Assembly: GCF_001008165.2 (NCBI RefSeq)
Contig: NZ_CP011452.2
Span: 1,984,001 to 2,048,000, forward strand
Source of the DNA: Croceibacterium atlanticum
GTDB lineage: Bacteria > Pseudomonadota > Alphaproteobacteria > Sphingomonadales > Sphingomonadaceae
DNA length: 64,000 bases
Direction: 5' to 3'
In this document: positions 1-10,103 of the stretch, piece after piece
Layout: each line of letters begins with the position of its first letter
How positions within the stretch are numbered: the first letter of the stretch is position 1
Made by a program: the position numbers and the translations under genes
The notes under the pieces: model-generated
The model's input: the letters and a program-made list of their open reading frames with translations, nothing else
Databases searched by the model: none
Told to the model about the DNA's origin: nothing

Positions 1-295
<295 letters not shown>

Positions 296-316
296 CACGC
301 GCACGGCTCACTCCGG

Positions 317-1381
317 TCAGACGAACACCACCCCGTCCATCAGCTTGCGCGCGGTGCGCAAAAGGGCGGCGCTGACCACATCGCCTGCATCATCCACCTT
401 GAGGATGCAGCTCATCTCGCCGCTGGGATGTTCGATGCTCAACGTCTTGCTCTCCCCCTCGGGGATGTCCGCCACTTCGGCGGCGGGCGACCCCTCCACC
501 AGGCAGGCCGTCGCCGCCGTCACCGCGCCGAGCACACCGATGGAAGCATGGGCGCGATGCGGGATGAAAACGCGCGTTGTCACGGCGCCGCCATTTTTCG
601 GCGGCGCGACCAGGGTCATCTTGGGGACCGATTTTTCCTTGACGTCGCCAAGATTCATCAACGGCCCGGCCGCCAGGCGAATGGCCTCGATCTTCTCGCG
701 GATCGGGGCGAATGCCTCGCTCTCCAGCTCTTCCCGCGTTTCATAGCCGGTGGCGCCGACATCTTCGGCCTTGAACACGATGCACGGCATCCCGTTATCG
801 ATCAGCGTGCAGCGCACGCCCTCGATCACGTCCGCGGCATTGCCGGTAGGCAGCAGCGCTCCGCAGGATGAGCCAGCCGTGTCGCGGAATTCCAGCGGGA
901 TAGGCGCATGGGTGCCGGGCACCCCGTCGATCCGCGCATCGCCCGCATAATTGACCATGCCGCCCGGGGTCTGGATCGTGGCCACGGCCACCTGCCCGGT
1001 ATTTTCCATATAGATGGAAACGCGCGTTTCATCCCCGGTGGGCTGCACCAGCCCGCGCTCTATCGCGAAGGGGCCGATCCCGGCCAGGATATTGCCGCAA
1101 TTCTGCTGGTCGGTGACAATCGCCTGATCGACGAAGACCTGCAGGAACAGATAATCGACATCGATCCCTTCCCGCTCGCTCTTCTTCACGACGCCGACCT
1201 TGCTGGTCAGCGGATCGGCGCCGCCCATGCCATCGATCTGGCGCGGATCGGGGCTGCCCATGACGCGCAGCAGGAAGTCTGCCCGCTCCTTCTCGTCAGC
1301 GGGCAGATCATCGCTGAGGAAATAGCCGCCCTTGGACGTGCCGCCCCGCATCCACATCACGGGTGCTGAAGTCTGTGTCAT
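317..1381 (-). CDS. ligU: 4-oxalomesaconate tautomerase LigU (PrpF family)
   Basis: A 354-residue PrpF/diaminopimelate-epimerase-fold isomerase. LigU moves the double bond of 4-oxalomesaconate so that LigJ can hydrate it. Visible family features are the N-terminal M-R-G-G-T-S-K-G (11-18) and the N-C-G-N motif (94-97). Lys66 and Cys95 sit where I recall the catalytic lysine and cysteine of this family. The ATG at 1381 follows a GGAGAGGG ribosome site. It lies 49 bp after the ligK stop and belongs to the same leftward operon. PrpF-family proteins act on several substrates; the lig neighbours make this role the clear choice. Confidence 0.9.
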   Translation of the reverse strand: MTQTSAPVMWMRGGTSKGGYFLSDDLPADEKERADFLLRVMGSPDPRQIDGMGGADPLTSKVGVVKKSEREGIDVDYLFLQVFVDQAIVTDQQNCGNILAGIGPFAIERGLVQPTGDETRVSIYMENTGQVAVATIQTPGGMVNYAGDARIDGVPGTHAPIPLEFRDTAGSSCGALLPTGNAADVIEGVRCTLIDNGMPCIVFKAEDVGATGYETREELESEAFAPIREKIEAIRLAAGPLMNLGDVKEKSVPKMTLVAPPKNGGAVTTRVFIPHRAHASIGVLGAVTAATACLVEGSPAAEVADIPEGESKTLSIEHPSGEMSCILKVDDAGDVVSAALLRTARKLMDGVVFV

Positions 1382-1430
1382 CGTTTCATCCCTCTCCCCT
1401 TCCCGCGAACGGAAAGGGGAATTGCCCGGA

Positions 1431-2105
1431 TCAGATCCACTTCAGACCCATATCGGTCAGCTTCTGGCGGAAGCCGTACATGTCGAGGCCAAGCACGCCA
1501 TCGGCCAGCTTCTGGCGCTTCTCTTCCTCGTTCGCTTCGCGGGCCTGCGCCTTCTTCAGCACTTCTTCCGCGTCTTCGCGCTTCACCACGCACACGCCGT
1601 CATCATCGGCAACGATGATATCGCCCGGGCGGATGAAGGCACCGGCGCACACCACGTCCACATTCACGCTGCCGAGCGAGGCCTTGATCGTGCCCTGCGC
1701 GAAGACCCGCTTGGACCAGACCGGGAAATCCATTTCCTGCAAATCGCGCACGTCGCGCACGCCGGCATCGATGATCAGGCCCTTCACACCGCGCGCCTGC
1801 GCGGAAGTGGCGAGCAGATCGCCGAAATAGCCGTCTTCGCAGGGGCTGGTCGGCGCGATCACCAGAACGTCCCCATCCTGGCATTGTTCGATCGCGGCAT
1901 GGACCATGTAATTATCGCCCGGGGGCACGCTGATCGTCACGGCAGAAGCGCCGATGCGCGCACCCGGATAGATCGGGCGCATATAGGAAGCGAGCAGCCC
2001 GATACGGCCCTGCGCCTCGTGCACGGTGGCAACACCGCATTTGCCGAGAGCTGCCACAACTTCCTTATCCGCGCGTTCGATATTCTGGACGACGACACCG
2101 GCCAT
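1431..2105 (-). CDS. ligK: 4-carboxy-4-hydroxy-2-oxoadipate aldolase LigK
   Basis: A 224-residue RraA-like class II aldolase. It splits 4-carboxy-4-hydroxy-2-oxoadipate into pyruvate and oxaloacetate, the last step of the pathway; family members can also decarboxylate oxaloacetate. The metal/substrate signature D-X20-R-D is present (Asp96, then Arg117-Asp118), after the E-D-G-Y-F-G-D-L-L stretch. The ATG at 2105 has GGAGAG 7 bp upstream. A GTG at 2120 would add five residues but overlaps that ribosome site. It is the first gene of the leftward operon and diverges from the DUF1932 gene across a 143-bp promoter region with a palindromic operator. Confidence 0.92.
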   Translation of the reverse strand: MAGVVVQNIERADKEVVAALGKCGVATVHEAQGRIGLLASYMRPIYPGARIGASAVTISVPPGDNYMVHAAIEQCQDGDVLVIAPTSPCEDGYFGDLLATSAQARGVKGLIIDAGVRDVRDLQEMDFPVWSKRVFAQGTIKASLGSVNVDVVCAGAFIRPGDIIVADDDGVCVVKREDAEEVLKKAQAREANEEEKRQKLADGVLGLDMYGFRQKLTDMGLKWI

Positions 2106-2192
2106 GTTCCGACTCTCCACTGTCTAAAATTCGTTCGCCGGGTGGACCGGCTTGGCACCATCCGTCAAGTGCGTGACGCGGCTTGGGCCAAC

Positions 2193-2211
2193 TTGTATGC
2201 AACACATACAT
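2193..2211. promoter_or_regulatory. candidate operator in ligK / DUF1932-ligJABC divergent promoter
   Basis: TTGTATG-CAACA-CATACAT, a palindrome with 7-bp arms and a 5-bp spacer (perfect inner arms TGTATG/CATACA), lies midway between two divergent lig operons. The same 19-bp layout occurs at 25718-25736 and 16889-16907. It probably binds one dimeric regulator; the regulator's family cannot be told from the site. Confidence 0.65.
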
Positions 2212-2248
2212 TCTGTAGGGGCGGGGGCGGAAGGATGCCACAAACGAA

Positions 2249-3058
2249 ATGAACGCGCAGACCCCATCCCTGACCCTGATCGGCTTCGGTGAGGCCGGTT
2301 TCACCTTTGCCCTTGCCTCCGGCTGGGAAGACAGGGCGATAGCCTGGGACACGGACGAGGCGAAGCGGGCCGCGATGGAAGAATGCGGGGTCCGTCCGGC
2401 GGCCAGCGCGAAGGAAGCGCTGGACGGCGCCGTGCTGGTGCTGTGCCTGGTCACGGCGGATCAGGCGCTGAAGGCGGCGCAGGAATATGCGCCCTTCCTG
2501 CCCGAAGGCGCGATCTGGTGCGATATGAATTCCGTGGCCCCTGAAACGAAGCGGGCCGCCGCGCAGGCGGTTGAATCAGCCGGCGGTCGCTATGTCGATG
2601 TGGCGGTGATGGCGCCGGTCGATCCCGCGCGCATGAATGTACCACTGTTGTTCGCGGGCCCTGCCGCACAGGATGCGATGATGCTGATGCGCGATGCCGG
2701 CTTCGCCAAGACCCGCATCGTGGGCGAAGATGTGGGCCGGGCAAGCGCGATCAAGATGATCCGTTCCGTCATGGTGAAAGGGCTGGAGGCACTGTCCAGC
2801 GAATGCGCCGCCGCCGCCGATGCGGCAGGCGTGTTCGATGAAGTCATGACCTCGCTCGACGCATCGGAGAAAACCATCCCCTGGGCGGAGCGCGTGGCCT
2901 ATAATCGCGAGCGTATGGAAACCCACGGTTTACGCCGCGCGGCGGAGATGGAAGAATCGGCCAAGACCCTGCTAGGGCTTGGCGTGGAACCTGTGATGAC
3001 TCGCGGCACGGTCGAATTGCAACGACGCGCGGCGAATGCAAACCAAGAGAGGAACTGA
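2249..3058 (+). CDS. NAD(P)-binding dehydrogenase, 6PGDH-like with DUF1932 C-terminal domain
   Basis: A 269-residue protein of the beta-hydroxyacid dehydrogenase class. The N-terminal Rossmann fold shows G12-F-G14-E-A-G17, and the helical C-terminal half with S-A-I-K-M-I-R-S fits DUF1932, including the family's catalytic-lysine region. It is the first gene of the rightward operon, 7 bp before ligJ, and is under the divergent lig operator. Substrate is unknown; a hydroxyacid or semialdehyde near the protocatechuate pathway is a guess from context. The ATG at 2249 has only a distant GGAAGG, so initiation may be weak. Confidence 0.8.
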   Translation: MNAQTPSLTLIGFGEAGFTFALASGWEDRAIAWDTDEAKRAAMEECGVRPAASAKEALDGAVLVLCLVTADQALKAAQEYAPFLPEGAIWCDMNSVAPETKRAAAQAVESAGGRYVDVAVMAPVDPARMNVPLLFAGPAAQDAMMLMRDAGFAKTRIVGEDVGRASAIKMIRSVMVKGLEALSSECAAAADAAGVFDEVMTSLDASEKTIPWAERVAYNRERMETHGLRRAAEMEESAKTLLGLGVEPVMTRGTVELQRRAANANQERN

Positions 3059-3065
3059 GGCGCAC

Positions 3066-4091
3066 ATGACGCTGATCATCGATTGCCATGGCCATTACAC
3101 CACTGCTCCGTCCCAGCATGACGACTGGCGCGAAGAGCAGAAAGCCGCTTTCAAGAGCGGCGGCACGCCTCCGCCCTATCCCGAGATCACCGATGACGAG
3201 ATCCGGGAGACGATCGAGAAGAACCAGCTCAAGCTGATCAAGGAACGCGGCGCGGACCTGACGATCTTTTCCCCGCGTGCCAGCCGCATGGCGCACCATA
3301 TCGGCGATCAGGGCGTGAGCGAGGCGTGGACCCAGCACTGCAACAACCTGATCTACCGCGTCACCCAGCTCTATCCGGAAACCTTTGTCGGCGTGTGCCA
3401 GTTGCCGCAGAGCCCGAAGGCCGACATGGCGGCCAGCGTGAAGGAACTGCGCCGCTGCGTGGAAGAACTGGGCTTCATCGGCTGCAACCTCAATCCCGAT
3501 CCGGGCGGTGGCCACTTCACCCATCCTCCGCTGACCGATGAATACTGGTTCCCCTTCTACGAGGCGATGAGCGAGCTGGACGTACCGGCGATGATCCACG
3601 TCTCCGGGTCCTGCAACCCGGCCATGCATGCCACGGGCGGTTTCTACCTTGCGGCGGACACTGTCGCATTCATGCAGCTGATGGAAGGCGACCTGTTCTC
3701 CCGCTTCCCCAATCTGCGCTTCATCATTCCCCATGGCGGCGGCGCCGTGCCGTTCCACTGGGGCCGCTATCGCGGCCTGGCGGACATGCTGAAGAAGCCG
3801 AGCCTCGACGAATACATCATGACCAATGTGTTCTTCGACACTTGCGTCTATCACCAGCCCGGCATCAACCTGCTGGCCGATGTGATCGACAACAAGAACA
3901 TCCTGTTCGGCAGTGAAATGGTGGGCGCGGTGCGCGGGATCGACCCGACAACCGGCCAGTATTTCGACGATACGAAGCGCTATATCGATGCGCTGGATAT
4001 CTCCGCGGAAGAAAAGCACGCGATCTTCGAAGGCAATGCCCGAAAGGTGTTTCCGCGTCTGGACGCAAAACTGAAAGAACGCGGCCTATGA
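3066..4091 (+). CDS. ligJ: 4-oxalomesaconate hydratase LigJ
   Basis: A 341-residue amidohydrolase-superfamily protein that hydrates the tautomerised 4-oxalomesaconate to 4-carboxy-4-hydroxy-2-oxoadipate. The N terminus carries the metal-binding D-C-H-G-H (His8, His10); further candidate ligands lie in M-I-H-V-S-G, I-P-H-G-G-G and the C-terminal G-S-E-M stretch. The ATG at 3066 follows GAGG; an in-frame start at 3036 would overlap the upstream gene. The stop overlaps the next gene's start as ATGA (4088-4091), implying translational coupling. Length and gene order match sphingomonad LigJ. Confidence 0.92.
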   Translation: MTLIIDCHGHYTTAPSQHDDWREEQKAAFKSGGTPPPYPEITDDEIRETIEKNQLKLIKERGADLTIFSPRASRMAHHIGDQGVSEAWTQHCNNLIYRVTQLYPETFVGVCQLPQSPKADMAASVKELRRCVEELGFIGCNLNPDPGGGHFTHPPLTDEYWFPFYEAMSELDVPAMIHVSGSCNPAMHATGGFYLAADTVAFMQLMEGDLFSRFPNLRFIIPHGGGAVPFHWGRYRGLADMLKKPSLDEYIMTNVFFDTCVYHQPGINLLADVIDNKNILFGSEMVGAVRGIDPTTGQYFDDTKRYIDALDISAEEKHAIFEGNARKVFPRLDAKLKERGL

Positions 4092-4401
4092 GCAATGCCG
4101 AATCCGCCGTCACCGCAACCGGTTTCGCAGCCTGCGAAAAGCCGGAACGCTATATCCAGCAGCTCGCCTCGCATTGGAGCCACAAGATGGCCACCAGCTA
4201 TGACGAAGGCGACGGGATGGGCGTGTTTCCGTTCTCCGAACTGGACAATGCGGTGATGACGGCCCGGCATGGCGGCATCGCCATCACGCTTACCACCGCC
4301 GATGCGGCGCAGAACGAACATCTCCGCGCCGTGATCGAACGCCACCTTGATCGCTTCGCCTTCCGCGAGGCCCCGCTGACCTACAAATGGGAAGAGCAGC
4401 A

Positions 4402-4405
<4 letters not shown>
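4088..4405 (+). CDS. DUF2218 domain protein within the lig operon
   Basis: A 105-residue protein with a DUF2218 pattern: an early H-W-S-H-K stretch, a central G-I-A-I-T-L-T region, and a C-terminal H-L-D-R-F-A-F-R-E-A close to the family's usual ending. Function is unknown. It is held on both sides by 4-bp ATGA overlaps, with ligJ upstream and ligA downstream, so its production is tied to LigJ and LigA. I recall no such gene between ligJ and ligA in the classic Sphingobium operon. A chaperone-like, iron-related or accessory role for LigAB is only speculation. Confidence 0.8.
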
Positions 4406-5686
<1,281 letters not shown>

Positions 5687-5783
5687 CCGGTCCGACATTC
5701 CGGGGGAGCGGGGCCATCCCGCTTCCCCCTTTCCAGCGTATGATCCCGCCATTGGGCGGGTACAGATTATTGAGGAGAGCTCC

Positions 5784-6743
5784 ATGCGTATTGCCCTCGC
5801 CGGCGCCGGCGCCTTTGGCGAAAAGCATCTCGACGGACTTAAGAATATCGACGGCGTGGAAATCACGTCGATCATTTCCCGCCGTGCCGAACAGGCCGCG
5901 GAAGTTGCCGCCAAATACGGCGCAAAACATTCCGGCACCGAACTTTCCGAAGCGCTGGAGCGCGACGATGTCGATGCCGTCATCCTCTGCACGCCGACCC
6001 AGATGCACGCCGAACAGGCGATCCAGTGCATGAATGCGGGCAAGCATGTGCAGGTGGAAATCCCGCTGTCCGACAGCTGGGCCGATGCGCAGGCCGTGCT
6101 GGACAAGCAGAAGGAAACCGGGCTGGTCTGCATGGTCGGCCACACCCGCCGCTTCAACCCCAGCCACCAGTTCGTGAAGAACCGGATCGATGCGGGCGAA
6201 TTCAATATCCAGGCGATGGATATCGAAACCTTCTTCTTCCGCCGCAAGAACATGAACGCGAAGGGGCAGCCGCGCAGCTGGACGGACCATCTGCTGTGGC
6301 ACCATTCCGCCCATTCGATCGACATTTTCCAGTACATGACCGGCAGCAAGGTGGTGACCGCCAATGCCATCCAGGGTCCGCGCCATCCCGAACTGGGCAT
6401 CGCCATGGACATGTCGATCCAGCTGAAGACCGAAGCGGGCCAGATCCTGACCCTTGCCCTGTCCTTCAACAATGACGGGCCGCTGGGCACCTTCTTCCGC
6501 TATATCGGCGATACGGCGACCTATATCGCCCGTTATGACGACCTGGTGACGGGCCGCGAGGAACCGATCGACCTGTCCGGCGTCGCCGTTTCCAGCAATG
6601 GCATCGAACTGCAGGACCGCGAATTCATCGCCGCGATCCGCGAAGGCCGCGAACCCAATTCCTCGGTCGCATCGGTGCTGGATTGCTACCGTGTGATCGG
6701 CGAACTGGCCGCCAGCCTTGAAGAACAGGATGGCTGGTCCTGA
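5784..6743 (+). CDS. ligC: 4-carboxy-2-hydroxymuconate-6-semialdehyde dehydrogenase LigC
   Basis: A 319-residue Gfo/Idh/MocA-family NAD(P) dehydrogenase. It oxidises the cyclic hemiacetal form of the LigAB product to 2-pyrone-4,6-dicarboxylate, the LigI substrate. The Rossmann motif is G7-A-G9-A-F-G12, and the H-T-R-R-F-N-P-S-H stretch is typical of LigC. The ATG at 5784 follows GAGGAGAG; the longer open frame from 5598 overlaps ligB and is not used. It is the last gene of the rightward lig operon before a strong hairpin. Confidence 0.93.
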   Translation: MRIALAGAGAFGEKHLDGLKNIDGVEITSIISRRAEQAAEVAAKYGAKHSGTELSEALERDDVDAVILCTPTQMHAEQAIQCMNAGKHVQVEIPLSDSWADAQAVLDKQKETGLVCMVGHTRRFNPSHQFVKNRIDAGEFNIQAMDIETFFFRRKNMNAKGQPRSWTDHLLWHHSAHSIDIFQYMTGSKVVTANAIQGPRHPELGIAMDMSIQLKTEAGQILTLALSFNNDGPLGTFFRYIGDTATYIARYDDLVTGREEPIDLSGVAVSSNGIELQDREFIAAIREGREPNSSVASVLDCYRVIGELAASLEEQDGWS

Positions 6744-6791
6744 GAACACAGCGCGATTGCGCTTGACCGGCCGAAACTGACCGCAGAATGT

Positions 6792-6823
6792 AATCCCCCA
6801 GAAGATAAAAAATCTGGGGGATT
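6792..6823 (+). promoter_or_regulatory. perfect 11-bp hairpin covering the ribosome site of the next gene
   Basis: AATCCCCCAGA (6792-6802) and TCTGGGGGATT (6813-6823) form a perfect 11-bp stem with a 10-nt loop. The downstream arm contains the only purine-rich ribosome site (GGGGGA) for the ATG at 6826. No T-run follows, so it is a poor intrinsic terminator. It would block translation of the next gene unless opened, or act as an RNA-end stabiliser for the lig transcript. Confidence 0.6.
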
Positions 6824-6825
6824 GC

Positions 6826-7194
6826 ATGGCTGGACTGGACCGCCTCCTGGCGGATGCTGAAGACACGCATCGAAAAATGCTGGATGCGCTTGCGAGCGAT
6901 GGCGAACGGGCGATCAGGGACATCGTCAGATTGCGCACACGCTTCGCCACGCTGGTGGCGGAACTGGTTGGCGCAATCCGCGCCGATCCGCGCCTGCTGG
7001 CTGACCTGAACCTGGCCGAAGAATTCGAGGAACGCTTCTTCGCCGTTCGCAAGCGCCTGGCCGAACATCAATCGCAATGGCGTGCCGCCGCTATCGAAAA
7101 GGACGTGTCCGGCTATCGCCGGTCGGCCAATGAACTTGCGCAGGTCCAGGGCGATTTCTACCAGTGGGCCCGATCGGCACTGTCAGACGCCTGA
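6826..7194 (+). CDS. hypothetical helical protein downstream of ligC
   Basis: A 122-residue, soluble, charged and apparently all-helical protein that I do not recognise. It has no signal peptide, membrane segment, cysteines or nucleotide motif. Conserved-looking features are an N-terminal D-T-H-R-K-M-L helix, several E/R-rich amphipathic helices and a C-terminal F-Y-Q-W-A-R. Base composition resembles its neighbours. The start codon follows directly on a perfect hairpin holding the ribosome site. A small helical-bundle binding protein or regulator is possible. Confidence 0.6.
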   Translation: MAGLDRLLADAEDTHRKMLDALASDGERAIRDIVRLRTRFATLVAELVGAIRADPRLLADLNLAEEFEERFFAVRKRLAEHQSQWRAAAIEKDVSGYRRSANELAQVQGDFYQWARSALSDA

Positions 7195-7270
7195 CGGCTG
7201 AACCGCGCAAAACCGGCAAAGTCCGAAACCACTCACGCCCATATCGGGCAAAGACCAAGTCAGGAGACCC

Positions 7271-8263
7271 ATGACCCGCTCTATCGCCGGAACCGAACTG
7301 CATCCCGTCGGCCTTGGCTGCATGAACCTGTCCTGGGCCTATGCCACGCCGCCTGCCCATGACGATTGCGTTGCCTTCCTCAACCGTTCGCTGGACCTGG
7401 GATATAACCACCTCGATACGGCCCGCATCTATGGCGCGGGCAAGAACGAGGCGCTGATCGGCGAAGCGCTGAAGGGGCGGCGCAAGGAGTTTTTCCTCGC
7501 ATCCAAGACCGGGATCATAGTGGACGGGCCGAAACGCGGCATCGATTGCAGCCCGGCCCATATCGAAGAGGATATCGACAAGAGCCTCGAACTGCTCGGC
7601 ACCGATCACATCGATCTGTACTACATGCACCGTTTCGATCCGAAAGTGCCGATCGCCGATTCTGTCGGCGCATTCCAGAAGGCGATCGAAGCAGGCAAGA
7701 TCAGCGCCTATGGCGTATCCGAATGGTCTTCCGCCCATATCCGCGAAGCACATGCGGTCCATCCGGTCGGCGCGGTGCAGACTGAATATTCGCTGTGGAC
7801 GCGCAATGTCGAACTGGGCGTGCTGGATACTTGCAAGGAACTGGGCATTCCCTTCGTCGCCTTCAGCCCGGTGGCCCGCGGCGCGCTTGGCGGCGTGCTC
7901 AAGGATCCCTCCACGCTGGAGGAAAAGGATTTGCGGACCAAGATGCCGCGCTTCAACGCGGAAAACTGGCCGAAGAACCTGAAGGTGATCGAGGAATTCA
8001 ACGCATTGGCCGAAGGCGCCGGCATCACTCCGGCCCAGCTTTCGCTCGCCTGGGTGCTTTCGCGCGGGGGCAATGTCCATGTCATCCCCGGCACAACCAA
8101 TCTCCGGCACCTTGAAGACAATTACAATGCCGGGAATCTGGACGTTTCCACCGATGTGCTGGAAGAAGCGGACCGGCTGATCAACCACCAGACCATTTCC
8201 GGCCACCGCTATCACGATGCGATCCGGCCGACCATCGATACCGAGGAGTTTGAACCGGCATGA
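7271..8263 (+). CDS. aldo/keto reductase
   Basis: A 330-residue NADPH-dependent (beta/alpha)8-barrel reductase. The catalytic tetrad is visible: Asp49, Tyr54, Lys79 and His120. It is of the kind that reduces aldehydes and ketones or oxidises alcohols; the substrate is not evident. The ATG at 7271 has an AGGAG-type site (C-A-G-G-A-G-A). Its stop overlaps the next gene's start (ATGA, 8260-8263), so it is paired with the CmcJ/NvfI-like protein. Position after the lig operon suggests an aromatic aldehyde or ketone, but this is inference. Confidence 0.88.
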   Translation: MTRSIAGTELHPVGLGCMNLSWAYATPPAHDDCVAFLNRSLDLGYNHLDTARIYGAGKNEALIGEALKGRRKEFFLASKTGIIVDGPKRGIDCSPAHIEEDIDKSLELLGTDHIDLYYMHRFDPKVPIADSVGAFQKAIEAGKISAYGVSEWSSAHIREAHAVHPVGAVQTEYSLWTRNVELGVLDTCKELGIPFVAFSPVARGALGGVLKDPSTLEEKDLRTKMPRFNAENWPKNLKVIEEFNALAEGAGITPAQLSLAWVLSRGGNVHVIPGTTNLRHLEDNYNAGNLDVSTDVLEEADRLINHQTISGHRYHDAIRPTIDTEEFEPA

Positions 8264-9069
8264 CCACGCTGCACGCGCCGATCGCCTATGTGAAGGATAC
8301 CGGCGATCGGCCGCGTTACTATGCCAACGCGCATGAGAAGGACACGATTGTCCTCGACCCGGTCGAAATGGAAATCACCGACATGCGGGGGGAAAGCACT
8401 TCGCTGGATGTCGAAGGTTGCATCCTCACCCGGCATCGCAGCGAAGTGGCCGATTTTTCCGACCCGGAACAGATCGAACTGATCCATGCAGCGGAGATTA
8501 CCGCCCTGCTGAAACAGGTTACCGGCTGCGATGAAGTGGTGGTGACGCCGCGCGGTATCCTCCGCTTTTCCGAAAAGACCGGGCAGACAGGCAGCAGCGA
8601 CAATTCCCATCCGGCGCGTTTCGCCCATGTCGATGTTTCGGCGCCGACCGGGGCAGAATTCCGGGCCCGGTCGGCACCGCAAGGCCGCGCAATCGCCCGC
8701 AGCGCGCAATTCAATGTATGGCGCGCAATCAGCGGCGCGCCGCAGGACGTACCGCTGGCCCTATGCGATACGCGATCGGTGAAAGGGCCGGAACTGATCA
8801 GGGCCGATGCCATCTTCGATCCGCCGGGCGGTGCGCCCGAATTCAGCTTCGAAGGTTATGTGGTGGCCCATGATACCGGCCATCGCTGGCTGTGGTTCAG
8901 CGATATGACGCCGGACGAGGTCATCATCTTCAAGACCAGCGAAAGCGATCCCGAACGGGCGCAATGCATCCCGCATGTGGCCTTCGATAATCCGCTGGCC
9001 CCGCCGGATTCACCGCCCCGCGTCAGCGTGGAAATGCGCGCCACCTGTTACTGGTACGCCTTACCCTGA
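8260..9069 (+). CDS. CmcJ/NvfI-family oxidoreductase-like protein
   Basis: A 269-residue protein showing the layout of the CmcJ/NvfI (AsaB-like) family: H-P-A-R-F-A-H-V-D (near 120-130), N-V-W-R-A-I, P-L-A-L-C-D, W-L-W-F-S-D-M-T-P-D-E and a final I-P-H-V-A-F. These proteins occur in bacterial and fungal secondary and aromatic metabolism, and some are Fe/2-oxoglutarate-type oxygenases; His125 with Asp127 and a late His could be metal ligands. It is translationally coupled to the aldo/keto reductase, so the two probably act on one substrate. A convergent terminator follows. Confidence 0.7.
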   Translation: MTTLHAPIAYVKDTGDRPRYYANAHEKDTIVLDPVEMEITDMRGESTSLDVEGCILTRHRSEVADFSDPEQIELIHAAEITALLKQVTGCDEVVVTPRGILRFSEKTGQTGSSDNSHPARFAHVDVSAPTGAEFRARSAPQGRAIARSAQFNVWRAISGAPQDVPLALCDTRSVKGPELIRADAIFDPPGGAPEFSFEGYVVAHDTGHRWLWFSDMTPDEVIIFKTSESDPERAQCIPHVAFDNPLAPPDSPPRVSVEMRATCYWYALP

Positions 9070-9074
9070 CATGA

Positions 9075-9106
9075 CAGACCCCGCGATCACCGGATCGCGG
9101 GGTCTG
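9075..9106. terminator. bidirectional hairpin terminator
   Basis: CAGACCCCGCGATC (9075-9088) pairs perfectly with GATCGCGGGGTCTG (9093-9106) across a 4-nt loop. It lies between the CmcJ/NvfI-like gene and the leftward DUF4168 gene and suits both transcripts, although no strong T-run follows. Confidence 0.7.
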
Positions 9107-9142
9107 CATGGGGCGATAGCCGCCCGACCACCAGGGGCCTGA

Positions 9143-9493
9143 CTACTGGTTGCTGGTCTGGCCCTGCTGCTGGGCGATGGCCATCTGCACCTTCTGCTGC
9201 AATTCTGTGTCCGATTGCACGGCCTTGCTGATGGCATTGAAGGTCTGCGGATCAAGGCCGGCCTCATCCACGATTGCTGCCATCCTGGATTTCTTGTCAG
9301 CCTGTTCCAGCGTCGTGTCTGCGGCAACATCCTGGATCTGCACGACAGCCTCCGCAAAACCATCGATCTGCTGGTCGGTGAAGTCAGTCGCACCCGGCGC
9401 CGGGGCGGCAGGAGCCGGTGCCGGGGCGTCTTGGGCAAAAGCGGCGCCACCAGCCATAAGGGCACAAGCCACTGTAAATACTGCAATTTTCAT
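9143..9493 (-). CDS. secreted DUF4168-like small protein
   Basis: A 116-residue exported protein. Residues 1-20 form a signal peptide (positive start, hydrophobic core, A-F-A-Q cleavage). A Pro/Ala linker comes next, then a helical domain with F-T-D-Q-Q-I-D-G-F-A-E-A-V that fits DUF4168. The C terminus is Gln-rich. Likely periplasmic, with no known function. The ATG at 9493 follows GGAGAG. It ends in the convergent hairpin at 9075-9106. Confidence 0.75.
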   Translation of the reverse strand: MKIAVFTVACALMAGGAAFAQDAPAPAPAAPAPGATDFTDQQIDGFAEAVVQIQDVAADTTLEQADKKSRMAAIVDEAGLDPQTFNAISKAVQSDTELQQKVQMAIAQQQGQTSNQ

Positions 9494-9637
9494 TTCATCT
9501 CTCCGTTAATATCGCGTGGATCACGGATGAGCTGACACCTTGTTCCTGCGAGACAAGGAATAACCCGTCGAGCCGAAATGATTTGAAGATGGACCGTTCC
9601 CGAGGAGGAAATTTGCCCCCTGCCAGGCCCTCCCGGC

Positions 9638-10102
9638 CTATCCGCTGGCCAATACCTGCTGATAGCGCAGATGAATCAGCGGGAATGGGCGCCCCTGCCC
9701 GTCCAGTTCGGAACGTCCCGTCCGCTGGAAGCCCAGATGTTCGTAGAACGCCAGCGCAGCCGGATTCTGTTCATTTACATCGGTGGTCAGCGCCGGATGG
9801 AGCTGCAGTGCATGGGCCACCAGCGTCCGTCCCACCCCTGATCCGGCATGGGCGGGATCGATGAACAGGGCCTCCAAATGTCCATCATCCAGCAGCATGA
9901 AGGCTATCGGCCGATCCGCATCGTCAACGGCCAGCCACAGCGGCATTTGCGGCAGGAATTCACGCACTTCCGCATCGATTGCCGCCAGATCTTCCGGCGG
10001 CAGGAAATCATGGGTCGCTTCTACCGCAGCCCGCCAGATGGCGACCGCCCGCTCTCCATCCTCAGAACTCGAAGGTCGAATGGCATAGCGGGCAGTTCCC
10101 AT
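9638..10102 (-). CDS. GNAT-family N-acetyltransferase (YjaB-like)
   Basis: A 154-residue GNAT acetyltransferase. The acetyl-CoA loop (G-S-G-V-G-R-T) is preceded by L-E-A-L-F-I-D-P, and N-E-Q-N-P-A-A-L-A-F-Y-E with G-F-Q-R-T-G-R-S follows. The layout, including A-I-W-R-A-A-V-E-A-T-H-D-F-L near the start, strongly resembles E. coli YjaB as remembered. The ATG at 10102 lies one base past the upstream dienelactone-hydrolase stop, so they form one transcript. Longer in-frame starts lie inside that gene and are not used. Substrate unknown. Confidence 0.85.
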   Translation of the reverse strand: MGTARYAIRPSSSEDGERAVAIWRAAVEATHDFLPPEDLAAIDAEVREFLPQMPLWLAVDDADRPIAFMLLDDGHLEALFIDPAHAGSGVGRTLVAHALQLHPALTTDVNEQNPAALAFYEHLGFQRTGRSELDGQGRPFPLIHLRYQQVLASG

Positions 10103-10103
10103 A

